DNA of 64,000 nucleotides from Halomonas sp. Its GTDB lineage: Bacteria > Pseudomonadota > Gammaproteobacteria > Pseudomonadales > Halomonadaceae. Below are positions 43,478 through 52,161 of this stretch, piece by piece. Below the pieces are notes generated by a model that had not been told where the DNA came from, made no database searches, and saw only the letters and a list, made by a program, of their open reading frames with translations. The stretch covers positions 1 to 64,000 of the forward strand of contig NZ_JAGOBJ010000011.1 of assembly GCF_017983445.1 (NCBI RefSeq), in the 5' to 3' direction. Positions within the stretch are counted from its first letter, which is position 1, and each line of letters begins with the position of its first letter. A program made the translations under genes and the position numbers.

Positions 43478-44314
43478 TTATTCAGCAATAAGATGGCGCT
43501 GATATTGGTAGGGCGTTACGCCGTATATGCGCTTAAAGCGTCGGTTGAAATGGCTAAGGTCGGTAAAGCCGTAGCGAAACGTCACCTCGCTAAGCGAAGC
43601 ACCTTTTTCAAGTGCACTGCATGCCGCATTAACCCGGCAGTTGATCACGTACTGGTAAGGCGTAATCCCTAGCTGCTGACGAAACAGCCGCAGGAAATGA
43701 AACTTGGAAAGATGCGCCGCCTGGCTAATTGCTTCAAGCGATAGGTCGGTATCCAGATGCGCGTGAATATACTCCTTGGCCAAGCCGAGTAGTGCATCGG
43801 GCCGCGTACAGATGTGTCCAGACTGGTAGGCGCCGCCAAGCTGAGTGATTCGCTCAACGATTTGGTAGAGCGCATCTTCCTGATCAATCTGGTTGCCGGT
43901 TGCTGTGGTAATAAGCTGAGCAGCATTGGTTATCCGCTCGCGTAGCATGGGGTCCTGCACCAACGTGCTGTCGAATCGAAAGTGGGTAGACTTCTCCTGC
44001 CCCAAAGCAGTGTCAAATAGGGCTTCCACCTGGTCCGGATGAACATACAGCATGATGTAATCAAGCGTACGGTCGCCACCTGGTTGGCCGTCATGAACGT
44101 CATCTGGATTGAAGATAATCACGTTGCCTGGCGAGCTGCGATGATATTGCCCACCACTGAAAAAGTCCTGACGGCCTGAAAGCGTTACCCCAAAAGCGTA
44201 CTCTTCGTGCGCATGAGGGTCATAGCGAAAATCGAACATCGCTGCCTGTAGCACTTTCAATGTGGGTATGTACTGGCTTTTAGTGAACTGAAAGCGGCTT
44301 GACGATTGCCCCAT
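43478..44314 (-). CDS. AraC-family regulator of the adjacent LysE exporter
   Basis: 278 aa. N-terminal cupin-like AraC-binding domain (HAHEEYAFGVTLSGRQDFFS near 34-53, IIFNPDDVHDG near 66-76). C-terminal pair of HTH motifs: LSLEAISQAAHLSKFHFLRL and SLSEVTFRYGFTDLSHFNRR, then KRIYGVTPYQYQ. ATG at 44314 follows a G-rich stretch; the frame opens further up to 44383. Tight spacing with the LysE gene suggests a small export unit induced by its substrate. Confidence 0.85.
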   Translation of the reverse strand: MGQSSSRFQFTKSQYIPTLKVLQAAMFDFRYDPHAHEEYAFGVTLSGRQDFFSGGQYHRSSPGNVIIFNPDDVHDGQPGGDRTLDYIMLYVHPDQVEALFDTALGQEKSTHFRFDSTLVQDPMLRERITNAAQLITTATGNQIDQEDALYQIVERITQLGGAYQSGHICTRPDALLGLAKEYIHAHLDTDLSLEAISQAAHLSKFHFLRLFRQQLGITPYQYVINCRVNAACSALEKGASLSEVTFRYGFTDLSHFNRRFKRIYGVTPYQYQRHLIAE

Positions 44315-44542
44315 TGCTAAGCCCCCCCTAGCGAAAAGATATGGCGTTAGTTTAACGCTCGCGACTTGTCGCAGCTTGTACAAAATTGCGCTTTATGGGC
44401 GACTGCTGCTGATCTTGAACGGTTGGGGTTCTTTTTAATGAATCATAAAGTCAAGCGAGCTTTGGTTTCGCCCTGAGTCCTGGCTGCTACGCTAGGTTGG
44501 TAGACGTTGAATCCCTGCACGGTTAAAGACAAGGAGGTTCCG

Positions 44543-45589
44543 GTGAAACCGATCAACTCGTTCGACCCTTCACGCCGCCAGGTAGTCGGTGGTTTAGCGA
44601 CCGGTATGGCCGCCGCTATTGCCGCTCCCGCTTTCGCTCAATCATCCACTTCCCAGCCTGCCGCCAGTACTGGCGTGGCGGGCGCAAGCTCTACAGGAGG
44701 CTCCATGCCACAAAAGCAGGACCCGACCAGTCAATATCCCGCACCGCCGTTTTCAGAGCAGCCACAGGAGTGGCCAGGGCTTGCCAGTCAAATGGACCCA
44801 CGGCCTGATCATGGTGAAGAGAGCTATCGTGGTAGCGGGCGCCTGAAAGGACGTAAAGCCCTGATTACCGGTGGTGACTCCGGTATCGGCCGGGCAGCTG
44901 CAATTGCCTATGCCCGCGAGGGCGCTGATGTAGCGATCAACTATCTGCCTGAAGAAGAATCCGATGCGCGGGAAGTGATCGAGTTGATTGAGGCAGAAGG
45001 GCGCACTGCGGTTGCCATCCCCGGTGATATCCGTGATGAAGCATTTTGTAGTGAATTGGTCGAGACGGCAGTACAGCAACTGGGTGGATTGGATATTCTG
45101 GTCAATAACGCCGCCCGTCAGCAGTGGAAGCCGTCGATTACCGACCTGAGTCACGACGATTTTGACGCCACGATGAAAACCAACCTTTACGCCATGTACT
45201 GGATAACCCAGGCAGCGATGCCTCACCTGGAAGCAGGTGCTGCGATCATCAACACCACATCGGTGGTGGCCTACGATCCGCCTAAAATCCTGCTGGATTA
45301 CTCGATGACCAAAGCGGCGATTGTTGCGTTCACCAAGGCGCTGGCCAAGCAGCTTGCCGAGCAGGGCATTCGCGTTAATGGCGTGGCCCCCGGCCCGTTC
45401 TGGACGCCGCTACAACCAAGCGGTGGCCAGCCGCAAGACGCCGTACAAAGCTTCGGTGAAGACGGCCCTCTGGGGCGCCCAGGCCAGCCGGCAGAACTCG
45501 CCGGTGCCTACGTGCTCTTGGCCTCGCAAGAGTCCAGCTTTACCACGGGTAACATTTATGGCGCTGGCGGTGGCAATGGTCATCCTTGA
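44543..45589 (+). CDS. SDR oxidoreductase with Tat signal peptide
   Basis: 348 aa. N-terminal twin-arginine motif PSRRQVVGG (Arg11, Arg12), a hydrophobic stretch and AFAQ cleavage site. A Ser/Ala/Gly and Pro/Gln linker follows to about 105, then a classical SDR domain: GGDSGIGRA, NNAA, TTSVVAYDPPKILLDYSMTK (Ser and Tyr-x3-Lys). It resembles YhdF/YhxC and general stress protein 39-type SDRs, which are usually cytoplasmic. GTG at 44543 chosen because AAGGAGG lies 5 bp upstream. Export with bound NAD(P) through Tat is plausible (family precedent limited). Confidence 0.82.
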   Translation: MKPINSFDPSRRQVVGGLATGMAAAIAAPAFAQSSTSQPAASTGVAGASSTGGSMPQKQDPTSQYPAPPFSEQPQEWPGLASQMDPRPDHGEESYRGSGRLKGRKALITGGDSGIGRAAAIAYAREGADVAINYLPEEESDAREVIELIEAEGRTAVAIPGDIRDEAFCSELVETAVQQLGGLDILVNNAARQQWKPSITDLSHDDFDATMKTNLYAMYWITQAAMPHLEAGAAIINTTSVVAYDPPKILLDYSMTKAAIVAFTKALAKQLAEQGIRVNGVAPGPFWTPLQPSGGQPQDAVQSFGEDGPLGRPGQPAELAGAYVLLASQESSFTTGNIYGAGGGNGHP

Positions 45590-45746
45590 ACATCTCTAAG
45601 TAGTTCTGGTCCAGCGGGCATTCAAAACGCTGGGCCAAGCCTTCTTTTACATCTCTCCTGATGATTCTCTTCCCGCTATCCTCATGCTGTATTGTCTGGT
45701 AATTTCAAGCTTAACTACTGAGCCTTTTTTCAAAGGATAGCTATCC

Positions 45747-46640
45747 ATGTTTACCGGCCTAAGCGCATTTCCATTAACGCCCATGAACGAGCAGGGGATT
45801 CGTGAAGGCGAATTTTCCAATTTAGTGGAACGCTTGGCCAAGGCGCAGGTGGACTCCATCGGCGTGCTGGGCTCAACCGGTAGCTATGCTTATCTCTCCC
45901 GAGAGGAGCGGACTCGCGTTACCCAGTTGGCGGTAAGCAGCGCAGGTGAGGTGCCGGTGATTGTCGGCATTGGCGCATTGCGCACATGTGATGTACTGGC
46001 ACTGGCAGAAAATGCCCAAAAAGCAGGCGCCAGCGGTGTCTTGCTGGCGCCGGTTTCTTATCAAAAGCTGACCGATGACGAAGTGTTTAGCCACTATGAA
46101 ACAGTCTGCCGTTCGTTAAGCGTACCGCTGTGTGTTTACGATAATCCGGGTACCACCCACTTCGAGTTCAGCGACGAGCTGCATAGCCTAATTGCTCAGC
46201 TGCCTCAAGTGCGGTCGATAAAGATCCCGCCCGTCAGCACCGATCTCAACGCCGCCCGAGATCGGGTTGCGCGTTTACGCGCCTTGATTCTAGAGGATGT
46301 CACCCTGGGGATTAGTGGTGACGTCGTCGCGGCCACCGGCCTGCTCGCGGGGTGCGATAGCTGGTATTCCGTACTGGGCGGGCTATTTCCTGAAACGGCG
46401 CTGGCGATTACTCGCGCCGCCCAGGCAGGCGATGCCCAAACGGCGCAGCGCCTTTCTGATCAGTTGGAACCTTTCTGGGCACTGTATCGCGAATATGGCG
46501 GAAGCCTGCGGGTTATCGCTACCGCAGCGGAAATACTTTGCAAGGCCAGCACGCCCTGCTTGCCGTTACCGCTAAACACGTTGCAGGGGAAGCAGCGAAC
46601 AAGAGTCGAGCAGGTCATTGAACAACTGGATTTACGCTAG
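45747..46640 (+). CDS. Dihydrodipicolinate synthase/N-acetylneuraminate lyase family protein
   Basis: 297-aa class I aldolase-type TIM barrel. GSTGS near 42-46 (carboxylate binding), Tyr in CVYDNPGT near 128 and the Schiff-base Lys in SIKIPP near 158. The motif set departs from true DapA (no GGTGE or KEA context), so this is probably a paralogue acting on another 2-keto acid. Unlinked to lysine genes. AAGGA 10 bp upstream. Confidence 0.8.
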   Translation: MFTGLSAFPLTPMNEQGIREGEFSNLVERLAKAQVDSIGVLGSTGSYAYLSREERTRVTQLAVSSAGEVPVIVGIGALRTCDVLALAENAQKAGASGVLLAPVSYQKLTDDEVFSHYETVCRSLSVPLCVYDNPGTTHFEFSDELHSLIAQLPQVRSIKIPPVSTDLNAARDRVARLRALILEDVTLGISGDVVAATGLLAGCDSWYSVLGGLFPETALAITRAAQAGDAQTAQRLSDQLEPFWALYREYGGSLRVIATAAEILCKASTPCLPLPLNTLQGKQRTRVEQVIEQLDLR

Positions 46641-46650
46641 GCGAAAGAGC

Positions 46651-46677
46651 CTAACGCCCGGCCAGGCCGGGCGTTAG
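46651..46677. terminator. Hairpin between converging genes
   Basis: Perfect 12-bp stem CTAACGCCCGGC / GCCGGGCGTTAG with a CAG loop, no U-run; lies between the DapA-like and glycerophosphodiesterase genes and likely serves both. Confidence 0.65.
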
Positions 46678-46689
46678 CGCGATAGGGGG

Positions 46690-47625
46690 TTACTCGGTAA
46701 GTTCGATCAGCCGATCAGGGTAGTTGGTAAATAAACCATCCACGCCCCAGTCCAATAGACGCTGCATCTGCTCGGTTTCATTAATGGTGTAGATATGCAC
46801 CGGAAGACCGTTGTCCTGTGCCTTTTGGATAAACGCTGCATCAATTACCTCTTCACCTTCATAGGTAAAGTTGGTGCCCAGACCCACTGCATACTCGGCC
46901 ACCGCCTGGAAGTCTTCATCGGTGATTTCCTGCGGCCCCGGAGTAACGCCTGTCCACTCAACCAGGCGAGAGCTATCTTCTTCGCTGGGGTAATACCATA
47001 CCAACTGGATCAGTGGGATCTTATCGTTGAGTTCATGAATCTTCAGCAAGCTCTCCTGCTCAAACGACTGAATCAGCACGCGCCCAGTGTCGATCATGTC
47101 AAACGCTTCCAAGCGCTTAACAAGCGCTGCTTCGACGCCGGGGTTCAAGTGAGGTGACTTGGTTTCCAGGTAGTAGCGGGCATCCTGACCGAAACGGTCG
47201 AAGACCTCTTCAAGCGTTAATATTTCGGTGCCAATAAAAGCGTCATCCGCCTGGTCAGGGTAGGCGTCGTTAAACCACGACCCCGTATCCAGGTCTTTAA
47301 TTTCGGCAAGCGTATAATCGTTAATGTGTCCTTCGCCGTTGCTGGTGCGCTCGATAGTATCGTCGTGAAAGGCGACCAGCTCACCGTCGGATGTCATCTG
47401 AATATCCAGTTCCAGATAGTCGACTCCCCAGTCGTGAGCCAACTCCAGCGCCGCCATGCTGCTTTCCGGCGCATGTCCGCTAGCGCCGCGGTGCGCAATC
47501 ACTTGAAACGACTCTAGATCCTTTAGCTGTTGTTCCAGTGGTAAAGTTTCTGCTAACGCAGAAGAAATGGTAACACCAGCGAAAAGACCCAGCGACACAG
47601 TGGTAAGCAATGGGTATCGTTGCAT
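46690..47625 (-). CDS. Periplasmic glycerophosphodiester phosphodiesterase
   Basis: 311 aa with signal peptide (MQRYPLLTTVSLGLF then hydrophobic to ALA). GDPD TIM barrel with HRGASGHAPESS near 43-54, metal ligands in DYLELDIQMTSDGELVAFHD near 69-88 and the second His in AFHDD. Hydrolyses deacylated phospholipids to glycerol 3-phosphate plus alcohol (family). AAGGA 8 bp before the ATG. Confidence 0.9.
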   Translation of the reverse strand: MQRYPLLTTVSLGLFAGVTISSALAETLPLEQQLKDLESFQVIAHRGASGHAPESSMAALELAHDWGVDYLELDIQMTSDGELVAFHDDTIERTSNGEGHINDYTLAEIKDLDTGSWFNDAYPDQADDAFIGTEILTLEEVFDRFGQDARYYLETKSPHLNPGVEAALVKRLEAFDMIDTGRVLIQSFEQESLLKIHELNDKIPLIQLVWYYPSEEDSSRLVEWTGVTPGPQEITDEDFQAVAEYAVGLGTNFTYEGEEVIDAAFIQKAQDNGLPVHIYTINETEQMQRLLDWGVDGLFTNYPDRLIELTE

Positions 47626-47953
47626 GAGAGTTCCTTTAATTGAATATGTGATTAATGACCTTACCGGTTATATTCCGCTAATCCAAACTGAATTTAAATG
47701 GGTGATTGGCATAGTGAGCCGAATAGAATGCTTATGCTCGCTCACGTGTTTAAGTGAGATGCATGGCATGTTATCCGCTGAAGAGCCATTAAGGGGTTGG
47801 CAATACTCCGATTGTCCGAATTTTTATTGGCAGGCTGATGTGATATAGCCTCGGTTACGGATACTTTGGCGCATCTTTCAATAACATTTGATTCAACCTG
47901 CTAGGCTTACAAAATCAACCTACGTTACCCCCTTTTTAAATTGAGACGCGACG
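47626..47953. other. Intergenic region between GDPD and PQQ dehydrogenase genes
   Basis: 328 bp between divergent genes, presumably carrying both promoters. I see no repeat, operator or small gene that I can support. Confidence 0.4.
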
Positions 47954-49546
47954 ATGGCAGACAAACCTGGATGGACCCCTACAATAATTAATTTTCTCAT
48001 CGCCTTATTTGTAGGCATCGTTTCAGGAAGTGTCATTCATACGCAGATAAACCTTAGTGCCCTCATAGGTATGGGCGTTGAGATACCCCTAAACCTTTGG
48101 TTGACGACGACACTGCAGGACCTACTCACGTTTGCGCCTATTTATGCCCTGCTGTTCTCGGTAGGTTTTTTGCTCTCGCAATTGCTTGCGGTGTTTGTTG
48201 CTCGTCGTCTTGGCGATCGCTTTCAGGCGCTACTGAGTATTGTGGGGGCAGTATTGGCGCTGACGGTTACCTTCAAAGTGGTCGATGCCTTCGCCCCGAT
48301 GCCGACGCTGATCGCCGCTACGCGAGAAACCCTGGGGTGGGGATTAATGTTGATAAGTGCAGTGCTGGCCGGTGGGCTATTTGCCTGGTTAAGAGTCCGC
48401 TCGATAAGGCGTGTACGCCACTCTAGTGTGGCAGGCTTGGTATTGATGTTCGGGCTTAGCGGCTTGGTTTTGGGTGTACCCCCGGTACAGGCCCAAGAAC
48501 TTCCGCCGTATCAGCTCACCACTATAGCCGAAGGGTTGGAGTACCCTTGGTCGCTCGCCTTTCTACCGGATGGACGCATGCTGGTTACCGAGCGCCCAGG
48601 GCGTCTGCGCTTATTAAGTCACGAGGGTGAAACGCTTATTGAGTCCATCAACGGCGTACCCGAGGTTTACGCATCGGGCCAGTCGGGGCTATTTGACGTG
48701 CTGCTCTCACCGCAGTTTGAAAACGACCAGCAGCTGTTTCTAAGCTACGCCTGCGGTAACTGGGAGGCTAACCATACGTGCCTGGCCCGCGCAGTATTAA
48801 CGGAAAATAGACTGGAAGAGGTCACGGAAATATTTCGTGTACAGCCCGCCAAACGGGGCGATGCCCACTATGGCGGGCGCTTGGCTTGGCTGGCGGATGA
48901 CACCTTGATACTCACCCTGGGCGACGGCTTTGACTACCGCGAAGAAGCACAAAATCTGGGTAACCATATAGGCACGCTTGTGCGCCTCAACCGCGACGGT
49001 AGCGTGCCAAACGATAATCCGTTCGTGGGCAATGTCGAGGCTCGCCTGGAAATCTACAGCTATGGCCACCGCAACGTGCAAGGGCTGGTAGTGGATGCTG
49101 AGAATCAGCGCGTGATTATTCACGAGCATGGCCCACGCGGCGGTGATGAAATCAATATCATTGAAGCAGGCGCTAATTACGGCTGGCCGATCGCCACCAC
49201 CGGCCTGGATTACACCGGCGCCCGCGTAACGCCTTTTCAGGAGTACCCTGGCACCGAGCCGCCGCTTTTAGAGTGGACACCCTCAATTGCGCCTTCGGGC
49301 ATGACGCTTTACACCGGTGAGCTGTTTCCGCAGTGGCAGGGCGACTTGTTGGTGGGTGCACTGGTGAGCAAAGAAGTTCGCCGGGTAAGGCTTTCCGAAG
49401 ATGGGACGCATGCTGACGATGCAGAAGGGCTGTTCGGGGAGCTGGATGAGCGTATCCGCGATGTGCGCACAGGCCCCGAAGGTGCTATTTACCTACTTAT
49501 CGATAATCCAGACGGCCGCGTACTGCGTGTTACGCCAGCGGAGTAA
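47954..49546 (+). CDS. PQQ-dependent sugar dehydrogenase fused to a membrane domain
   Basis: 530 aa. The N-terminal ~180 residues contain five hydrophobic segments (about 10-30, 58-85, 92-113, 128-147, 158-178), the last ending like a signal sequence at VQAQ. Then a soluble six-bladed propeller of the aldose sugar dehydrogenase (YliI/Asd) family: LEYPWSLAFLPDGRMLVTER, GDAHYGGRLAW, YGHRNVQGL, HEHGPRGGDEIN. The propeller oxidises aldoses in the periplasm using PQQ. Ordinary Asd proteins have only a cleavable signal peptide, so this membrane domain may anchor it and pass electrons to quinone. Confidence 0.82.
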   Translation: MADKPGWTPTIINFLIALFVGIVSGSVIHTQINLSALIGMGVEIPLNLWLTTTLQDLLTFAPIYALLFSVGFLLSQLLAVFVARRLGDRFQALLSIVGAVLALTVTFKVVDAFAPMPTLIAATRETLGWGLMLISAVLAGGLFAWLRVRSIRRVRHSSVAGLVLMFGLSGLVLGVPPVQAQELPPYQLTTIAEGLEYPWSLAFLPDGRMLVTERPGRLRLLSHEGETLIESINGVPEVYASGQSGLFDVLLSPQFENDQQLFLSYACGNWEANHTCLARAVLTENRLEEVTEIFRVQPAKRGDAHYGGRLAWLADDTLILTLGDGFDYREEAQNLGNHIGTLVRLNRDGSVPNDNPFVGNVEARLEIYSYGHRNVQGLVVDAENQRVIIHEHGPRGGDEINIIEAGANYGWPIATTGLDYTGARVTPFQEYPGTEPPLLEWTPSIAPSGMTLYTGELFPQWQGDLLVGALVSKEVRRVRLSEDGTHADDAEGLFGELDERIRDVRTGPEGAIYLLIDNPDGRVLRVTPAE

Positions 49547-49664
49547 GGTGCTGTTAAATGCCTGGCAGGCTCGGTTGAGCGGACCTACAGAGCACCACCA
49601 TATTAGTAATCACTGCTTTAAGGCATGCTTAATGATGTGACAATAAAACTGCAAGGAGCTTTGT

Positions 49665-50294
49665 GTGAATACGTTGACCTGGCTGACCTACGTGGGTGTC
49701 ATCTTTGCCTTGATTATTTTTCCAGGACCGGTGGCACTGCTTTGTACAAGCCATGGGCTCAAGTTTGGTCGAAAGCACACGAATGCTACTGTGTTGGGAG
49801 GCACCTTGGCCTCGCTGGTCTTAATGATGGTTTCCTCGCTGGGATTGGGCGCTATCCTGGCCGCTTCGGAAAGTGCCTTTTATATTCTGAAACTAGTGGG
49901 TGGCGCTTACCTGATTTACTTGGGCATCGCGGCCTGGCGGGATTCATCTAGCATTGATATTCAGAACCCTCCAACCGCCAGTAGTCAGCGCGTACCGATG
50001 AAAACCCTCTTTCGGCGTGGCTTTATGGTGGGGATCAGTAACCCCAAGGATTTGCTGTTCTTCGCAGCGCTCTTTCCCAACTTTATTGATGTGGGCCAGC
50101 CGCAACTGATCCAGTTCGTGATTCTTGCGGTGACGTGGCTGGTAATCGATTTTACCCTCATGTCGACCTATGCTGGCCTTGGCTCAAGCATAAGCCGCTG
50201 GTTTCAAAGCCCGCGCCGCTACAAGCGCTTCAATCGCGCCACCGGTGGCCTGTTTATTGCTGCCGGGGGAACATTAATGGTATCTAACCATTAA
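49665..50294 (+). CDS. LysE/RhtB-family exporter
   Basis: 209 aa with six hydrophobic segments. IIFPGPVALLCTSHGLKFGR near 17-36 and GFMVGISNPKDLLFF near 116-130 are the family motifs. GTG start at 49665 with AAGGAG 7-8 bp upstream. Close to but not overlapping its neighbours; 45 bp before the DUF2235 gene. Paralogue of the exporter at 42859-43467. Confidence 0.85.
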   Translation: MNTLTWLTYVGVIFALIIFPGPVALLCTSHGLKFGRKHTNATVLGGTLASLVLMMVSSLGLGAILAASESAFYILKLVGGAYLIYLGIAAWRDSSSIDIQNPPTASSQRVPMKTLFRRGFMVGISNPKDLLFFAALFPNFIDVGQPQLIQFVILAVTWLVIDFTLMSTYAGLGSSISRWFQSPRRYKRFNRATGGLFIAAGGTLMVSNH

Positions 50295-50339
50295 AAGGAG
50301 CCGTTTTCATTCACCGCTCAAGCGTCAAGGAGAGACCTC

Positions 50340-51383
50340 GTGGCGAATATCGTAATATGTGCCGATGGTACCTGGAATCAACCCGAAGAAGACCTGGAAG
50401 CCGATTATCCCACCAACGTACTGAAGCTGGCGCGAGCCATTTCTCCCTTCGCGGGTGAGGCGCGCCAGCATGTTTCATATGGGTGGGGAGTCGGTTCGTA
50501 CTGTAACCAGATCAGCGGTGCGCTAACCGGCGCCGGGATCGAAAAGAACATCATTGATGGCTACCGCTACATCGTTCACAACTATGCCCCAGGCGATAAC
50601 ATCTACCTGTTCGGTTTTAGCCGCGGCGCTTACAACGTGCGTGCCTTGAGCGGGCTCATCAATAACTGCGGCATTCTCAAGCGTTCGGAGGCCGGCCGGA
50701 TTACCCAGGCCTGGGACATGTACCAAGACGACGCCGACGAAAACTGGCCGGGCGGTAACGCAGCCAAGGCGTTTCGGGAGGCTTTCTGTCATCCTTCGCG
50801 CCGTATTCATTTTATCGGTGTATGGGATACCGTCGGCGCGCTTGGTATACCGCTGAGCCTGTTAGGCGGGTTGTTCAATAATGAAGACGAATTTTACGAC
50901 ACCAAGATGGGCAGCAATATCAACATGGCTCGCCATGCGCTCGCCATTGACGAAAAGCGCAAAGACTTCGAACCCACCCTTTGGGAGGCCCGTGAGGGCA
51001 TTGACTTGAAACAGGTATGGTTCGCCGGTGTACACAGTGATGTGGGCGGTGGCAAAGAACCTGATGAGAACGGCATTCAGGCCTCCGACACTCCCTTTAA
51101 GTGGATGGTGAAGGAGGCCAATGCCGCTGGGCTTGCCACAGAAGCTTATCTTCATAAGCACCTGACCAACGGATCACAGGGCGAGTTACACCACTCTCGT
51201 CGGCATGTCTACCGCTTAAGGCCCCGGCTGCATCGCCCGCTCGTCAGTCAAGACAAACCAACGCAGATTCACCCTAGCGTCAAAGAGCGCTACCAGCGCG
51301 ATAGTAACTATCGTCCACCCAATCTTAAAACCCTGGTGGAAAAGCACGGCTGGGAAAATCTCGGTATGGAAAGCAACGCCTGA
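50340..51383 (+). CDS. DUF2235 alpha/beta hydrolase (Tle1-like)
   Basis: 347 aa. Nucleophile motif GFSRGAYNVRAL near 93-104, catalytic Asp-containing VHSDVGGG near 228-235, and the N-terminal CADGTWNQPEE near 7-17. Family members include type VI phospholipase effectors (Tle1), but no VgrG, PAAR or immunity gene adjoins, so a housekeeping lipase role is equally possible. GTG start with GGAGAG upstream. Confidence 0.85.
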   Translation: MANIVICADGTWNQPEEDLEADYPTNVLKLARAISPFAGEARQHVSYGWGVGSYCNQISGALTGAGIEKNIIDGYRYIVHNYAPGDNIYLFGFSRGAYNVRALSGLINNCGILKRSEAGRITQAWDMYQDDADENWPGGNAAKAFREAFCHPSRRIHFIGVWDTVGALGIPLSLLGGLFNNEDEFYDTKMGSNINMARHALAIDEKRKDFEPTLWEAREGIDLKQVWFAGVHSDVGGGKEPDENGIQASDTPFKWMVKEANAAGLATEAYLHKHLTNGSQGELHHSRRHVYRLRPRLHRPLVSQDKPTQIHPSVKERYQRDSNYRPPNLKTLVEKHGWENLGMESNA

Positions 51384-51554
51384 GCGCATTGTTGGGCGTT
51401 TATTTTGCCGTACTCTCAGCCGGGGAGCGTTACTGACTTTTACGGTAGCCCGCCAACCTGCACCGCTGCGATGCTGATCTGGCTATTACAGTGGTGAAAC
51501 CGGGGGGCGGAGACACGTCACGTTTCGCATACTAGGGGGCGGGCCGCCACGCAG

Positions 51555-51808
51555 TGGAGCGAGCGGATTCTACATGAGCTGGAGCTTGCCCTCAGTATTC
51601 AATCAGGTAGCAGCCACCAAAGCGGGCTTGGGGTGGAGCTACTCCCTCACTTTGTAGCGCTGGATAGCTGGTTTGCGTTGCCTTGGATACCTGCATCGAC
51701 CAGCCCATTTACCTTGTTATTCAAACCAATCTCACTTCATCAGGCCGCATCTGTGATTTCACGGATTCTCTTGCCGACCTTAAGAACCATGAGCGCCTAA
51801 ACGGATGA
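51555..51808 (+). pseudogene. 3' remnant of a LysR-family regulator
   Basis: Frame 1 reads WSERILHELELALSIQSGSS then SGLGVELLPHFVALDSWFAL and PWIPASTSPF. After a missing T (between 51708 and 51713) the next frame gives YLVIQTNLTSSGRICDFTDS and LADLKNHERLNG to a TGA at 51806-51808. GLGVxLLPxFVA...LPW.P..SPxYLVxxxNLxxSxRIxxFxDxLA is the standard C-terminal end of LysR effector domains. No HTH part is left. Confidence 0.7.
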
Positions 51809-51845
51809 ACCCGCTTACGTTTTTAAAAAGAAAACTATACGACAT

Positions 51846-51859
51846 ATTGGTTTACCAAT
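51846..51859. promoter_or_regulatory. FadR/GntR-type operator, distal
   Basis: ATTGGTTTACCAAT, perfect 14-bp palindrome with the TTGGT-NN-ACCAA core typical of FadR-subfamily GntR sites (UxuR site: AAATTGGTATACCAATTT). It lies 303 bp before the transketolase start. Confidence 0.65.
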
Positions 51860-52131
51860 TTTCTGTAATGTCTTCTGGCTCGAAATAGCACAGCGGCCGG
51901 TAGTACGCAATTCAGTAGTGGTCTTTTTGACGTTAATCTAAAGTATTAGTCCTTTTTTAACTAAACAATAAAAAAGTGAATTAATAGATAATAACTTTAA
52001 ATTTCATAAATTTATTATTTTATTGAGAACCGATGTTTCATTGTGGCTGCATAATTAAAGTCGAACGCTTAATCACAACTCTGCTTGTAGACTAAAGTAT
52101 TCTATCAAGATTGACGTGACGCATTTATCTT

Positions 52132-52149
52132 CAATTGGTCAACCAATTG
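52132..52149. promoter_or_regulatory. FadR/GntR-type operator, proximal
   Basis: CAATTGGTCAACCAATTG, perfect 18-bp palindrome with the same core, ending on the first base of the GGAGG ribosome-binding site of the first cluster gene. Binding here would block elongation of transcription into the cluster. Probably recognised by the regulator at 59548-60267. Confidence 0.75.
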
Positions 52150-52161
52150 GAGGTGACTTGA

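Larger units (their letters stand above)
51384..52161. other. Leader region of the transketolase/TRAP cluster
   Basis: 778 bp with no intact gene. In order: LysR remnant (51555-51808), palindrome TTGGT-TT-ACCAA (51847-51858), an A+T-rich stretch (about 51820-52090) and palindrome TTGGT-CA-ACCAA (52135-52146) touching the first RBS. Such an A+T-rich leader after a dead regulator looks like a junction of acquired DNA. Confidence 0.55.

Noticed and set aside
50340-51383. DUF2235 gene as a type VI effector
   Set aside because: No VgrG, PAAR, adaptor or immunity gene adjoins; family motifs alone do not show secretion.
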